48,699 nucleotides of DNA from Branchiostoma floridae (GCF_000003815.2 NC_049989.1:16696157-16744855), one strand, 5' to 3'. Shown: positions 1-11,600, numbered from the stretch's first letter. Numbers and translations: made by a program. The notes: generated by a model from the letters alone, not told the origin.

Positions 1-3000
1 GCCATGGATAGATCAGGTGCTCGACTCGAAAATTATCACCCTAACGCACTAGAAGCTATTTCAGAGCTAAAAGGAAAATTCGACTTGCATGATGTGTGGC
101 GTTTTAGAAACCCTAATGTTGTTCGGTATACATGGCGCCGGGGGCTTTACGCTAGTAGGCTAGATTATTTTCTGATATCCTTTTCATTATTAAACAGAGT
201 TACTAAGTGTTCTATTGCAGACAAATTTAGATCTGATCACAATTTAATCACCTTGTCTTTTGTTACGGCGGATTTCCCACGAGGGCCTGGCTACTGGCAA
301 TTTAATCAATCCCTTCTTGATGACAAACTTTTTCTTGTACAGACCAAACAAATTATGTCAGAATTTTTTAAAAATAACGTCAACACCGCAAATCCTCAAA
401 TTGTCTGGGATACGGCAAAGTGCTTTTTTCGTGGTCACTGTATTAAATTTAGTAGCTGGAGAAAAAAACAATACCTGATGAAAGAAAAAGAACTGATTGA
501 CGAAATTAATATGTTGCAGAGTCAAATTGATAGTGTCGCCTCTCCCCCACCCGCCCAACTAGATGAATTAATTTATAAACAAAAGTTATTAGAATCTTTG
601 TATAATGAACGTCTCAATGGTATCTTGTTAAGGTCAAAATCACGTTGGATGGAGCTGGGGGAAAAGTGCACTAAATATTTTATAAATCTAGTTCACCGTA
701 ATTATACAAGAAAAAATATACAACGACTCAAAAGGCCCTCGGGGGAGGTAACTTCTAACCCAAAAGACATTCTTTCTGATCAGGTTAATTTTTATTCTGA
801 ACTGTACTCTTTTGAAGATATTCCAATGCCTCTTTCTGATGTAAATTGTGATGGTTTTTTCCCCGAGGACTATGGTAAACGTTTATCAGATGAGCAACAG
901 CAACTTTGTGAAGGTCTAATAACCGAAGAAGAATTGAAAAATGCAATACATTCATTTCAGGCTGGGAAAGCACCAGGGATTGATGGTATACCTATAGAAG
1001 TCTATAAGATTTTTTTTGATGTCTTTAAAAAACCAATGTTAACATGTTTTAATTATTCATTTGGTAATGGATGTCTCTCAGAAACTCAAAGAAAAGGACT
1101 TATTTCATTGCTACTCAAAAAAGACAGTAAAGGTATAGACAAGGACCCAACTGCCATGGGGAATTGGCGCCCCCTTACCCTTTTAGGTTGTGACACAAGA
1201 ATACTTTCCAAATGCATATCTTTGAGAATCAAACATGTAATTACGGACATAATTGAACAGGATCAGACAGGGTTTATTAAGGATAGGTATATAGGCGACA
1301 ATATTAGAAGACTAATAGACACAATAGAACATTATGATCAAGAGAGTAAACCTGGGTTAATATTTGTAGCTGATTTTAAAAAAGCATTTGACACGTTAAG
1401 GTGGGATTTCATATTTAAAGCTTTAGAATTCTTCAACTTTGGTCCACAGCTAATTACATGGGTAAAGGTCTTATATGAAAAAACAACGAGTTGCATCATA
1501 AACAGCGGTTATATTTCAGACCCCTTCATTTTAAGTCGCGGAGTTCGCCAAGGATGTCCATTGTCCCCTTATCTTTTTCTCATGGCGGTTGAGGTGCTTG
1601 CTATTAAGATCAGGTCTAATCATTCTATACGGGGTTTAAAGATATACGAAAAAACTACAAAGATATCACAATACGCCGACGATTCAAATTTTCCTTTCGA
1701 ACCAAAGTTAGAATCATTTTATGCCTTGTTGTCGGATCTAGAGCGTTTTTCTAATATCTCAGGTCTTTCTTTAAATGTAGATAAATGCAAAATATTACGA
1801 ATAGGTCCCTTGAAGTTATCTAATTTTCGTTTGCCCACCCATCTACCGATACAGTGGGTTGACGGGATGTTGACCTACTGGGCATCAATATTCCTGTTGA
1901 TTTAAACTTAATCACAAACGTTAATTTCGAACCCCGTCTGGAAAGACTAGATAGACTATTACGCCCTATGAAGAATAAATATTTGTCCCTGTATGGTAAA
2001 ATTGTTATTATTAACACCTTGGTGGTTCCCCAGTTTACGAATTTATTTCAAGTCTTACCATCCCCTGACGATTCCTTTTTCAAAGTATATGAAAAGAAGA
2101 TATTTTCTTTTATTTGGGACGACGGTCCTGAAAGAGTTGCACGGAAGGTATTATACAATGTATTTGAAAATGGAGGACTTAATTTAAAAAACTTACGTGC
2201 ATTCAACTCTTCTATAAAAGCTTCATGGGTGCCTAAACTTTATTCCCATCCCGAATGGTTTTCCTCTTGGGTAACAGTCTTTCATCCTCAACTTAGTCAT
2301 AGTTTATTTCCTTTTTACCAGCTGTCCTTAGTGAAAAACCTTTGTTTAAAAGGATTTTTTTCTGAAGTTTTTATGGCCTGGTTTAAATTTCAGCAAGTAG
2401 AGCCCACGACGCCGGCAAATATACGACAGCAATTAATTTGTTTAAACTCTAAAATTATCATTGATGGTAGAACTGTTTGTATGACTTCTTTCCTGAATAG
2501 AAATATCTATTTCATAAATGACTTGCTGTCCCCGAATGGTAATTTTATGTCTTATGATGAGTTCAGTATAAATTTCCCAAATGCTTGTGACCAACATAGA
2601 TATCTACAACTTATTTCAGCTATTCCCGGTAAATGGAAAAAAATACTTAGTACTGAGAAGCGTAAAGACCTTGTGTGCCTGCCCTTTCAAAAAAATTATA
2701 AATGGTTACGAAACATAAAAATCAACAAAAGCATGTATATCTACTTTCTTACGTCCATGAACGATGTCAGTCTTGCACATAATACTAGACTTTCTTGGTT
2801 TTATCATTTTGACAAACCTATACCATGGCGAGAAGTATTTACAAATTTATACAGATGTACTATTGATCCTAGTGCTAGATACTTTCAATACCGTTTAATT
2901 AATAAATTCTTACCTTGTAACAAAATTCTACATATATGGAAATTAATAGACTCTAACTCCTGTTCTTTCTGTCACGATGATGTAGAGTCCTATACTCATG

Positions 3001-3668
3001 TTTTCTGGGAGTGTCCGCATGTTGTATCCTTTTGGAATGATGTACAAAGTTGGTTACGAATGGAAACTTCTATAGATTTTGACCTAAACGCCTTTATTAT
3101 CATATTTGGAGATACATGTAACGATGCGCCCCGCTGAAAAATTTGATTATTTTGTTAGGTAAAGTTTTTATTTTCCGGTGTAGACGCTTTAAAATGATTA
3201 ACTTTCAGGCCTTTAAAAAACTGATATATACTTTTGAAAAAACTGAACGTCTTATTGCATCTCGGAGAGGGAAGCTGGAGAAGCATCGGGGTAAGTGGGG
3301 AACCTTGTGTTTTTGATTTGAATTTAAAAAGGTAGAAATAATTACGAAATAATATAAATACGATACGAGAATGATATTTGATTAATATGTTACAATAACA
3401 CGATAAAACGATGTACAATGATCTAATATCATGTTAATATGGTCTTATGATATAATGTGTTACAATGTGATGATAAAATTATATTAAGTAATGCTTTGAT
3501 AGCGAAAATGAATAACGAGAATAATGACATAATAATATTTATATGATGTGATCTGTAATAATGTATACAATGTGGCTGTTTAGACATTTAGCTTTATATT
3601 CAAAGGGAGGTTCTTCTTTGTTCTGTGTGTAAATAATTGAAAATACAATAAATAAATAAAAAAAAAAG
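1..3668 (+). mobile_element. L1/Tx1-like LINE, 3' portion
   Basis: A non-LTR retrotransposon enters from the left edge and ends at 3668 in an A-rich tail preceded by AATAAATAAATA. Its coding part runs to 3316 and an AT-rich 3' UTR follows. The 3' end lies one base before a sequence (TTTTACCTGC) that is the start of the duplicated lectin-gene segment; the second copy of that segment at 12171 has ordinary unique DNA at this point. The element therefore sits in an intron of the first lectin copy, 4-6 bases past a splice donor. Its 5' end and target-site duplication lie outside the window. Confidence 0.85.
4..3316 (+). pseudogene. LINE ORF2 (endonuclease end, reverse transcriptase, zinc knuckle), frameshifted
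   Basis: The first ~90 codons are the end of an APE-type endonuclease (RLDYFLIS, then SDHNLITLSF). The reverse transcriptase follows: AGKAPGIDG at about 962, NWRPLTLL near 1162, ADFKKAFDTLRWDF near 1370, GVRQGCPLSP near 1540, and an intact YADD catalytic motif near 1674. A C-terminal CxxC...H...C knuckle (CSFCHDD, THVFWECP) lies at about 2960-3015. The frame shifts once near 1878, consistent with one lost base, and again near 3134; the last stretch (ILLGKVFIFRC onwards) reads in a third frame to a stop at 3314. Domain order fits L1/Tx1-type elements. The copy cannot make the full protein. Clade assignment is by motif recall only. Confidence 0.85.
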
Positions 3669-3674
3669 TTTTAC

Positions 3675-4951
3675 CTGCTCTGGAGGCGTACATGGGATTG
3701 GGTACACTCGCAGCGGCGTCGGCACGTGCCCGCCAATCAGTCTGCTGCATGGGTGTGGTGCCTGCAGGAAAATTACTTATCAAAATGGTGTCCACGGTAT
3801 GAGTTATGGAGAATAGCCACTTCAAGATTTTATGAAACAAATTATTCAAGAAGCTGTGAAAAATATATACCCATTAACTATGATAGTATCATTTTATTAA
3901 GAACACAAGCGCAACTATCAAGTTGACACCATTCTCCTGTTATTGCACATTGTACCATGAGAGATCCATTCTTCAAACTCAAGTTATTTTTGTCACATAG
4001 CAATCGCAATATGACTTGTGATGACATCGCAGTAAACGTAGCGACGAGGTTGTAGATAAGAATTTGAGCCCCCCCCCCCAAAAAAAAGCTTTTGAGAAAA
4101 AAAAACATTGCTTCCTCATTGTTGTTACCTTAAATTTAGCGATATCACAATGTCGTATACATTTCTTTTTGAGCAGCCATGCTGGGTTCCAAACTGGTTA
4201 TGTTTTCAGCCCAACGCGCCCTCTCTTTTTAAAAAGTGAGCCGGTGTCCCCCCCCCCCCCCCTCGTCACACCGGGTTCTTTTACGAGCAGAGGTGTGGCG
4301 AATAAGGGCGAACATTACGCCAGACGCTTCCCATGTACGGGGATTTATTTCACCATCGGAAATTGTGAATTCACCCTTCGTTACACGATTCCGCAAGCGG
4401 AATTTGCACTTGATCCATATGGCGATGTAGTCCCCTACCAACCTTTCTGTCATGTCCATCATGTGTGTATTGATGTATTCTTGTGTGGAGGACCACATGA
4501 ACAATAGCTGACAACATTGTTAAGCAAAATATGTATCCAAATAAAGTTTGTTTTATTTGGATCTCCATTGGTGATACTATATGTAGTATCACTTTTCTTC
4601 CTGGAGTCCTACAATACATGAGCAATAAATACAAAACATAAGCAGCAAATCTATAATTATACAATAAGTAAACAAGAAAACTAACAAAATCAGTCAAGTC
4701 AATTGCGAAGGATCAATTTGAGTAAACACTGTCATGAAAATGCATCCTCCAGGCTTCATGCCTCGTCTAAATGCTATTTGTAAGAATGAATAGCCCAGCA
4801 CTACGTAGTTTAAAATCTTAGAGTTGTCATACATGGATATTTTCAAACAAATCCCCTTGGCCGCCGACATACATGTATCTAAAGAGAAGATATTTTCAGA
4901 AATATATCTACCTGTGTCACCAGTTTGGGATTGCTGTTGCCCACCCGGCAT
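3675..4951 (-). CDS. Type II C-type lectin receptor, copy 1, 5' exons only
   Basis: Two coding exons are visible. Exon 1 is 4912-4951 (ATG, 13 codons plus one base, MPGGQQQSQTGDT) and exon 2 is 3675-3761 (29 codons, phase 1 on both sides, ending NPMYASRA). Both have AG/GT borders, and both match the intact paralogue at 13020-8667, which is why they are read as lectin exons. They encode the cytoplasmic tail and carry the same NPMY motif. The rest of the gene would lie to the left, behind the LINE that ends 6 bases downstream of the exon 2 donor. Whether this copy is still expressed cannot be judged here. Exon 2 differs from the paralogue by Arg for Ile near its end. Confidence 0.7.
4556..4612. 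repeat. Short hairpin element, copy a
   Basis: A short sequence centred on the inverted repeat GTGATACTA/TAGTATCAC, ending in TTCCTGGAGTCCT, recurs at 14387-14450. It is at different positions in the two duplicated segments, so the two copies inserted independently. It looks like a tiny non-autonomous element; no family is recognised. Confidence 0.55.
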
Positions 4952-5612
4952 GGTGCGACTTGTCAGGTTTCTGCACAACAAAAATACACGTCCTGCGTTA
5001 GGGGGAGTCCAAAACACAATGTGAAATAGAGCCTCCCTGAAGAAATTACAAAACAAAGATGAAAGAAATCACGTGACAAACAACGCACGTTTCCAGACAA
5101 ATCAGATACACACGCGATCGTTTTCTTTGTTTGTTTCTTGCATATTGAAATAAAGGTATCGAAAATGACTTTTAAAGACATTCTACTTTTTAGACCATGT
5201 TTGAAAACCCTTAACCCTTTCACGCATAGGGAAAACAATTTTATTTATTCGTCTGAAATGTCGTTACATAACACGTTGACATTAAAAACACGTAAGCGTT
5301 TTACGTTGACGCATACTTTTGTAGATTTTCTACAATAATTTTGTATTTGGCGTGTTCACCTAAGCAACAAAGAAGAAGAACCCAAGCAACACCCAATGGG
5401 AAGGACCTTAAAATACTGACATGCGCGAAGGCAGTGCCGCTTTTCTTATATCAGTTTTGATAATTTTTTTTCCTGAAACCAGTTTTGTCATGTTAGTTTT
5501 CTGCAAGTAGCATAAGAGTAGTTTTTTTTAATTTTCAAATCTAGACAGAAAATGTAACCTTAGTTGACCTAAGGGGTGTTATATTCCATGTTCTGGCACC
5601 TATCTGCTGTCA
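4952..5612. promoter_or_regulatory. Candidate bidirectional promoter, copy 1
   Basis: This 660-base interval separates the minus-strand lectin start codon (4951) from a plus-strand candidate start codon (5613). A CCAAT box is at 5393-5397 on the plus strand and is preserved in copy 2. Most of the interval is conserved between copies 1 and 2, and its lectin-proximal part also in the older relic at 6465-6760. No clear TATA box was identified. Promoter function is inferred from position only. At 5408-5411 lies the TTAA that is the empty target site of the element found in copy 2. Confidence 0.4.
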
Positions 5613-5678
5613 ATGGCTCGGAGTTCCGACGTGTTTTGGTTTAAACAGCTTTTTAAAGCCGGGCTTTTTCCACAAACG
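5613..5678 (+). CDS. Possible first coding exon of unrecognised divergent gene, copy 1
   Basis: An ATG opens 22 codons (MARSSDVFWFKQL...GLFPQT) that end exactly at a strong splice donor, GGTAAGTAG. Copy 2 at 14622-14708 has the same ATG, reading frame and donor with 29 codons; the length difference is 21 bases, so the frame is kept. This is why it is listed as coding. No downstream exon could be found on the plus strand, and I do not recognise the protein. It may also be a chance open stretch. Confidence 0.35.
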
Positions 5679-6064
5679 GTAAGTAGACACGTTTAGCTTT
5701 TCTGTGGAAAGGAACTTTGGGAGAACTTTATTCGTGTTTATTACATAAGGCAACGACAGCTGTATTTAGCAGCCCCTCCGACCATGTGGCAAATCCACTC
5801 TTAGTGCTGCAGTATTTCTTATAGTTGTCAGGTGGCGTCATTTACAGAAGCCAGCTTTACACATGTCAGAAGGTCAGGGTCGACAAGGAGAATTTGAATA
5901 TATTTTCAAACTGACTGAGGTAAACTCGCAGTGATAAACTTGATTCATGCATCTCTGTATTATAACTGACAGATTTTTTTGAAATTAGTTTATTCTATGA
6001 TAAAATTTAATATCATACATTATTATATCATATTTTATCTTATATTGCTTGTTATTTGTTATTG

Positions 6065-6464
6065 GGTGGGCCGACTACTCACTCTTTGCAGCCATGGGCT
6101 GAATTGCGAGGAGCTTACAATAGGTGGGGCTAAAAATGGAGCGAGCTGGCATTCGGCGCCACTCAGGTCACCTTAATACGACAGTAATAGTCACAGGTGC
6201 GGCCAAGGTACTGTAGGTTTTGGACCACTCACTCCGCACCATCGCACGTTCTTTAACGTGCCTGGCTCTCCCCAGACACGGGACCTCCATTTAACGTCCT
6301 ATCCGAGGGACGGCCCTAGCCGAAGTTATGTTCTCATTTTCACCTGAGTAAAGTCGTGTAAAGTGCCTTTCCCAAGGACACAAGATCGGTGACACGCAGC
6401 CAGATTCGAACCCGCAACCTCTCGGTCACGGGCCGAACACAATACCACTGTGCTACGCGGTCCC
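6065..6464 (-). mobile_element. tRNA-derived SINE
   Basis: On the minus strand the element starts near 6464 with a tRNA-like head. An A-box-like TAGCACAGTGG lies at 6455-6445 and a B box GGGTTCGAATC at 6413-6403. A body follows with GGACGTTAAATGGAGGTCCC, GGCACGTTAAAGAACG and similar stretches of the kind seen in many marine invertebrate SINEs. It sits where the start-codon part of an older exon-1 relic should be, so it interrupted that relic. No clear poly(A) or target-site duplication was identified. Confidence 0.75.
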
Positions 6465-6760
6465 ACGTAGATTTTGGACAGCAAAAAGTACACGCCCTCC
6501 GTCAGGTGGGGTCCGAAACATACGATGTAATAGAATGAAATTAGAAACCAAAGATGAAAGAAAATCAAATTGAGCGCACGTTTTCCAGTCGAGACAAATC
6601 AAACAAACACGTCATCATTTCTTTGTTCGTTTGTTACATATTTAAAGAATGTGATGAAACCGATCATCAAATGTATATTACCTTTTTTATCATGTTTTAC
6701 CGATTGTGCAATATGATTTTTAATGTTTTAAACAAGCGAAAAATACAATAATGTTTTGGT
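6465..6760 (-). pseudogene. Older relic of the lectin exon-1/promoter segment, cut by SINE
   Basis: TTTTGGACAGCAAAAAGTAC, GTCCGAAACA, AACCAAAGATGAAAGAAA and TTTCTTTGTTCGTTTGTT line up in order with 4960-5150 (copy 1) and 13030-13215 (copy 2), at clearly lower identity than those two show to each other. This is thus an earlier duplicate of the lectin 5' region. The start codon side is replaced by the SINE. The equivalent relic beside copy 2 is at 15115-15200. Confidence 0.65.
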
Positions 6761-7524
6761 CACCTATACGTTTATTTTCCTTTCAAACCGCTGTCAGCTG
6801 AGTGAATTTCTTTAGCAATACAACATCGGGTGCCGGGAAAACCGTCTGATTGGTTGGATCTTAATTAGTACAGAATCTTCTGAAGCAAACCAACCAACCT
6901 CCAAACGGAATAACAAGAATTTGTTCTAACTTCCTAAAGCAGGACTTACCTTTTATCCGGGTACGTAACCAAGAATTGAAGACAGTTTTTTTTTTTGTAC
7001 AACACGTGAGCTTTGTTCCAACAAAAAGAAACGGACACAGTCAGAATCTATCCATAAAAATACCACTTGTACGTTTGGAATGTGGGAAGCGCAAGTTTTA
7101 ATGTTATAGGGGTATTTAGCATTGAGACGTCTGCCACCATCTCGAAAGACATGCACGTCCAAATCTACTTTCAAAATGTTGCTTGCCTGACCTCTGGCCG
7201 CTCAATGTCGATATGGAACTGACGACTTGATAATATTTAGCCTTGCTACTTGGACTCTAATAACTCAGGGATATAACACCCAAACAGTGTTTTATTAGTA
7301 ATAAACATCATTTAGCATGGTGATAAAAGAAGGCTCTAAGATTAAGACAAGGAAAATGTACTTCACAAAGTCTTTTCAAAGCAGTACATTTACATTTGAT
7401 AGCAGTAGACACATCCTAGATCCCAGGCACAATAGATCTTAATATCACTGATATCTCATACCAAATCAAACGCTTGTTCAACAGTTATATCCTGCAATGG
7501 CGGTGTAATCAGTTGAATTTATTG
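6761..7524. other. Intergenic, no supported feature
   Basis: No exon with both splice sites and no known repeat was recognised. A minus-strand open stretch at 6953-7174 ends in a stop six bases before a good GTAAGT donor, so it could at most be an untranslated exon. Confidence 0.5.
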
Positions 7525-7895
7525 TGATGCCCTTTAGCTCATTGAGCTTATCTTCCAGGGCTCATTATAAACAGACACAGTATATACATTGTACAAGTGG
7601 ATGGACAGATACCATTCACTCAAATAGATACAAATACTGAAATACATATATGTACACAAAGTCAAGAAGTTATGAGGTTAGAGGGTTATATACAATAAAA
7701 CCATTATGATCTGTAGAAATTGTCTATCATCTTCTTTAGCAATCTTGTATCGGAGACAATCTTGAAATCTCTGGGTAGCAGAATCCACAGTTTAACTGAT
7801 CTGTAATTAAATGTTCTCCTCCCGCTGTTGTTCCTTGTATTCGGTAAATCTATAATCAGACAATGACTGCCTAGTATAGTGACTATGACATGCAG
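7525..7895 (-). mobile_element. LINE 3' fragment (CR1/Jockey-like C terminus)
   Basis: Minus-strand codons from 7895 to 7704 read TRNNSGRRTFNYRSVKLW followed by ILLPRDF and end in a stop. This is the typical last segment of CR1/Jockey-type polyproteins (R.F.YR...LW..LP). About 180 bases of 3' UTR-like sequence follow. The 5' side runs into the assembly gap. Confidence 0.6.
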
Positions 7896-7995
7896 NNNNN
7901 NNNNNNNNNNNNNNNNNNNNNNNNNNNNNNNNNNNNNNNNNNNNNNNNNNNNNNNNNNNNNNNNNNNNNNNNNNNNNNNNNNNNNNNNNNNNNNN
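7896..7995. other. Assembly gap (100 N)
   Basis: Exactly 100 unknown bases, the usual placeholder for a gap of unknown size. A tandem repeat on its right and a LINE fragment on its left probably caused the break. Confidence 0.98.
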
Positions 7996-8330
7996 ACACT
8001 ATATATCACACACTAAATGAAACACTTACTGAACAGTAATGGTGGTGTGATTGATTCAATATTGTATATCACACACTAAATGAAACACATACATAACAGT
8101 ACTGGTGGTGTGATTGATTCAATATTATCACACTGTAAATGAAACACATATCAAACAGGGCGGTGTAATTGATTCCACATTATTATCAACTAATAAAAAC
8201 ATATATTAAAAGTAATAGTGGTGTGATTAATCCAACATAATCACACAATAATTAAAACACATTGAACAGTAATGTTGTTGTGATTGAGTCAACATAATTA
8301 CACACTAATTAGAACACTTATTGAATGCGA
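7996..8330. repeat. Degenerate tandem repeat, about 60-70 bp unit
   Basis: About five diverging units share ATCACACACTAAATGAAACAC, a central AACAGTAATGGTGGTGTGAT and a following TTGATTCAATAT. The left-most two units are nearly identical and the right-most are most diverged. The array starts at the gap, so its true length is unknown. Confidence 0.85.
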
Positions 8331-8666
8331 AATGATGAAAGGAAAGGGTCACTGATTTCCCCACCATCCTCTGCTTTGAGAGTATAAAAAAGAGTCTCTT
8401 TTTTTAATAACGTATGCCAACCTAATGAAACTATTCACGGACAGAAGCCTTTTTTGATTCTGGAGCGCTCTTCATGTAAAAGAACTCCTGGCTAATAAGA
8501 TGATATCTGTAAATTCTTTATATATGTTAGTTTTCTACTCGATTTTTAGACAGGTGCAGAGAAAACGTGCTGATTTCCTCTGTTGCTATAATTCTAGGTT
8601 TCACGTTTTGCCTTTTAGTTTCACTGCAGATGGTAGGACAGTGGCTGTACAGTGGTGGCAAGAGCT

Positions 8667-11600
8667 CTACGGACGTCCTGAAAAACATGAACGTTAACAG
8701 AAGTGGTACGGTTAAAATGTGATGTGTTTTGACATGGTTTATAACTAGGGCATCGATGGTCTAGCATGCTTAGTCCGATGAATTCTTGTATCATGTTTAA
8801 AAGATGGAAGGGAGTCTGAAAAAGATTAGAGATAGTACCTGGGACAGTCTGGCATAAAAAGCGATACTCTGTTCCACATGGGTAGTCGTTCCACTTTTTT
8901 GTCCGGTATAAGTAACAAACGCAATCTTCGCTGCCCCAAGCGTTGTTTGGGTCTCCCTGATCCCAGGAGTTGTACGTCCCAAGTGCAGAACCATCCACCC
9001 ACTCAAAGCTTCCCTCTTCGCGCTCATCGTGCAGGCCGAACCACAAGTTCCCCTTTACCTGGGACACGAACAAGGAAACCAGGAAGTCGTTGGTCTCGGC
9101 GTCTCGAGGCATTGCGAGGGTGCCACCATCTTTACCACATGCCGCGGCCGCATCGCGGAAGGTCTCATGTGTTTCGAAGGCATTGTAGCAGATTCCACGG
9201 AACATTGCGTAACCTTTAGGACAAGATACTGGAAAACAGCTCGTCAGCAACATGCGTAAGGAAAAAGTTTTGATATCAAAAATGTTTCAGAATGGTATCA
9301 CTGACAAGACATTACATTAACTGCATTAGAAGGCCGTATCTTCCATCAGTTTTATTCAATACAAGCGGAATTATTTAATGATATGAGTTGGTAAAACTGA
9401 ACGTAAAACACAAGAACAGGCATATATGCACATAGACATTTGGTGAAATTATTGGTTATGTAAATAAGATGGTAATGAATACCACACGTGTACGTGCTCC
9501 ATTCATGATAGAAATCTTGCAGGCATAGGAATTATTAATAGGGTAAAACTACCATTCAATAAAGTAATGCGAGTCACAGTTTTTCTGACGTTGCCTGAAA
9601 ATATAGCACTTGCCCCCCCCCCCCCCCAAAAAAAAACCTACCTGGTGGCTTCGAGGTGCGCTCCTTGTCCTGGTCGAGTTTCGAGGCGTCAACAAAGGCA
9701 GATATGACGTCTTGGTCGCGCTTTAAGGTGTCAACAATAGTGGACAGTTGGCGTATGTCGTCTTGGGCGCGCCTCAAGGCGTCAGAAGTGGTGGACAGCT
9801 GGCGCATGTCATCTTGGTCGCATTTTAATTCGTTAACAGTGGTGGACATGTTCTCTTGGTCGCGTTTCAAGGCGTCAACAGTGGTGGATATTTCGTCTTG
9901 GTAGCGCTTCAAGGCGTCAACCGTGGTAGACAGTTGGCGAACGTCATCTTGGTCGCATTTCAATGCGTCAATAGTGGTGGCCAGTTCAGATATTTCCTAC
10001 GAACATATAACCGTAAATATGTACGTCAGACCAAACGTTAAACAACAATATGAAAAAGTAGAAAGTTATGGCTTGATCGACTCAACAGAACAGAGGCAGT
10101 GTCAAAGAATTGCTTTACAACAGGCCTTTATGAGACGAGAGCGTTTACCCCATTGTTGTTGAGCGCCAAAATGGCAAGTCCAATAGCGATCAGGCTTAGC
10201 AGTACGGCAATGCCCGTGGCCATGTAAGTAAGCTGGGAGCGGATGAAGTTAAAGAGAGCACAGCGGCCACTTGTTCCACCCGGATACATTCGGTCTGTTA
10301 GAAAATATGAGGATTTAAAACAAGAGATTATCTTTAAACTTTAATATCCAACAATAAAATTTAAAAAAAAAGAAGAGTTTTGACTGTCCAACTCCAGTCT
10401 TTGTTAACCCTATCCAGACTGGGCTTTTTGGGCCTTCCCTGGCCTGGGGGGGGGGGGGGGACTCATTCGACCCCCCTTCGTATTTTCAAAACGGCTTACT
10501 GTAAGATCACCAAATTTGCAGGGGAAGTTAAGCTCATCAAGTTCTATAATTCCTGAAATTTTCATATCATTATGACGTAATATGACGTAATTATGACGTC
10601 ATTAATTGATATTTTTGGCTAAAACGGAAATTTCCATAATACCTAAATATTTCACTCAAAAAGTTACCAATAAAGGTCTCTTATTAATATTCAAGTGTAA
10701 TAAGACTTCTGTTGTCAAAGGCGACGCAACGACGTCAAAATGACGTCATAGAATGACGTCATCTGTGATTTAGCTATCTTCCATCTTGGATTATCAACTC
10801 TAAATTTCTCAAGGTACATTGTTTTCAACATATAACGCTAAAACCCCATGGAAATAGATTAAAACGTTCACATGAATGTTTTCTGTAAGAAAATACCACG
10901 TAGTGATGAAATCTGAGTGAAAATAAGCTTGTTATACTTTAAATCATGATATTGTCGGCCATCTTGGATTTTGACCACTTACGTCATCTCATTAGCATAA
11001 TTTACGAATTTTTAATTATAAATGTTTAACTAAGATGTGTTAGATATTAAAGATATATGAAAAGAAGTTTAGTTTAGCAAGAAAATCTTAAAATCCCTTT
11101 GTTTAAACCAAAATTAGTGATTTTTGTAAAATTTGCCTTTCAGAAAACCGTTGCAATGGAAACACGAATAATCATGAACTTACTTAATTTTTTTAAAAAT
11201 TGTTGCCAACATTATTTAAGGAAAACTCACCAAGTTTGGTTGTTCTAACACAAGCCGTTTGGGTGCTATAGGAGGTCAAATTTGGCGCAGGCACTTTTAG
11301 CCCCCCCCCCAGTCTTGATAGGGTTTTAAGGCAATACAAAGACTGACAAAGACTGAAAATGGACAGTCAACAATTTTCTTTAAACTTTGAGCTTTACTTT
11401 CCAACACGACAATTAAAAAAAGGACAGTTTGGGCTGTCCAACTTCGGTCTTTGTGAAGGCATAACTAAGACTGACAAGGACTGGAGATGGACAGTCGACA
11501 ATTTGGGTAGGACAAATTTTCGTGCTGGTAATTACGTATACAGCTCCATTTTCATCTAGAATAAGCAAATTGAAAATTACACACAATACAATAAATAACA

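Larger units (their letters stand above)
3669..6055. repeat. Tandem duplicated segment, copy 1
   Basis: This stretch matches 12170-15130 in the same order and orientation with high identity. Shared landmarks are lectin exon 2 (3675 / 12176), lectin exon 1 (4912 / 12981), the CCAATGGG promoter sequence (5393 / 13480 region), a plus-strand ATG exon (5613 / 14622) and the downstream AT-rich stretch. Copy 1 carries about 400 extra bases (roughly 4486-4890) that copy 2 lacks. Copy 2 carries the TTAA element at 13497-14350 and a short hairpin element near 14389 that are missing here. The differences show insertions made after duplication. Confidence 0.85.

Noticed and set aside
4064-4507. Plus-strand open frame of 147 codons, repeated at 12457-12954
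   Set aside because: It lies in the duplicated lectin intron, crosses C and A runs, has no splice or start support, and its likeness between copies follows from the duplication.
5875-5930. Second exon of the divergent plus-strand gene (GQGRQGEFEY)
   Set aside because: The open frame does not match the phase left by the first exon, and the acceptor is missing in copy 2.
6953-7174. Minus-strand frame near a GTAAGT donor
   Set aside because: An in-frame stop comes before the donor and no acceptor-side partner was found; at best untranslated.
7996-8330. CRISPR-like array
   Set aside because: Units are contiguous, diverged tandem copies without spacers, in eukaryotic DNA.
8601-8623. Alternative last exon of the lectin gene (VKLKGKT, stop)
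   Set aside because: It keeps phase, but the acceptor at 8678 has a much better pyrimidine tract and lies closer; kept only as an alternative.
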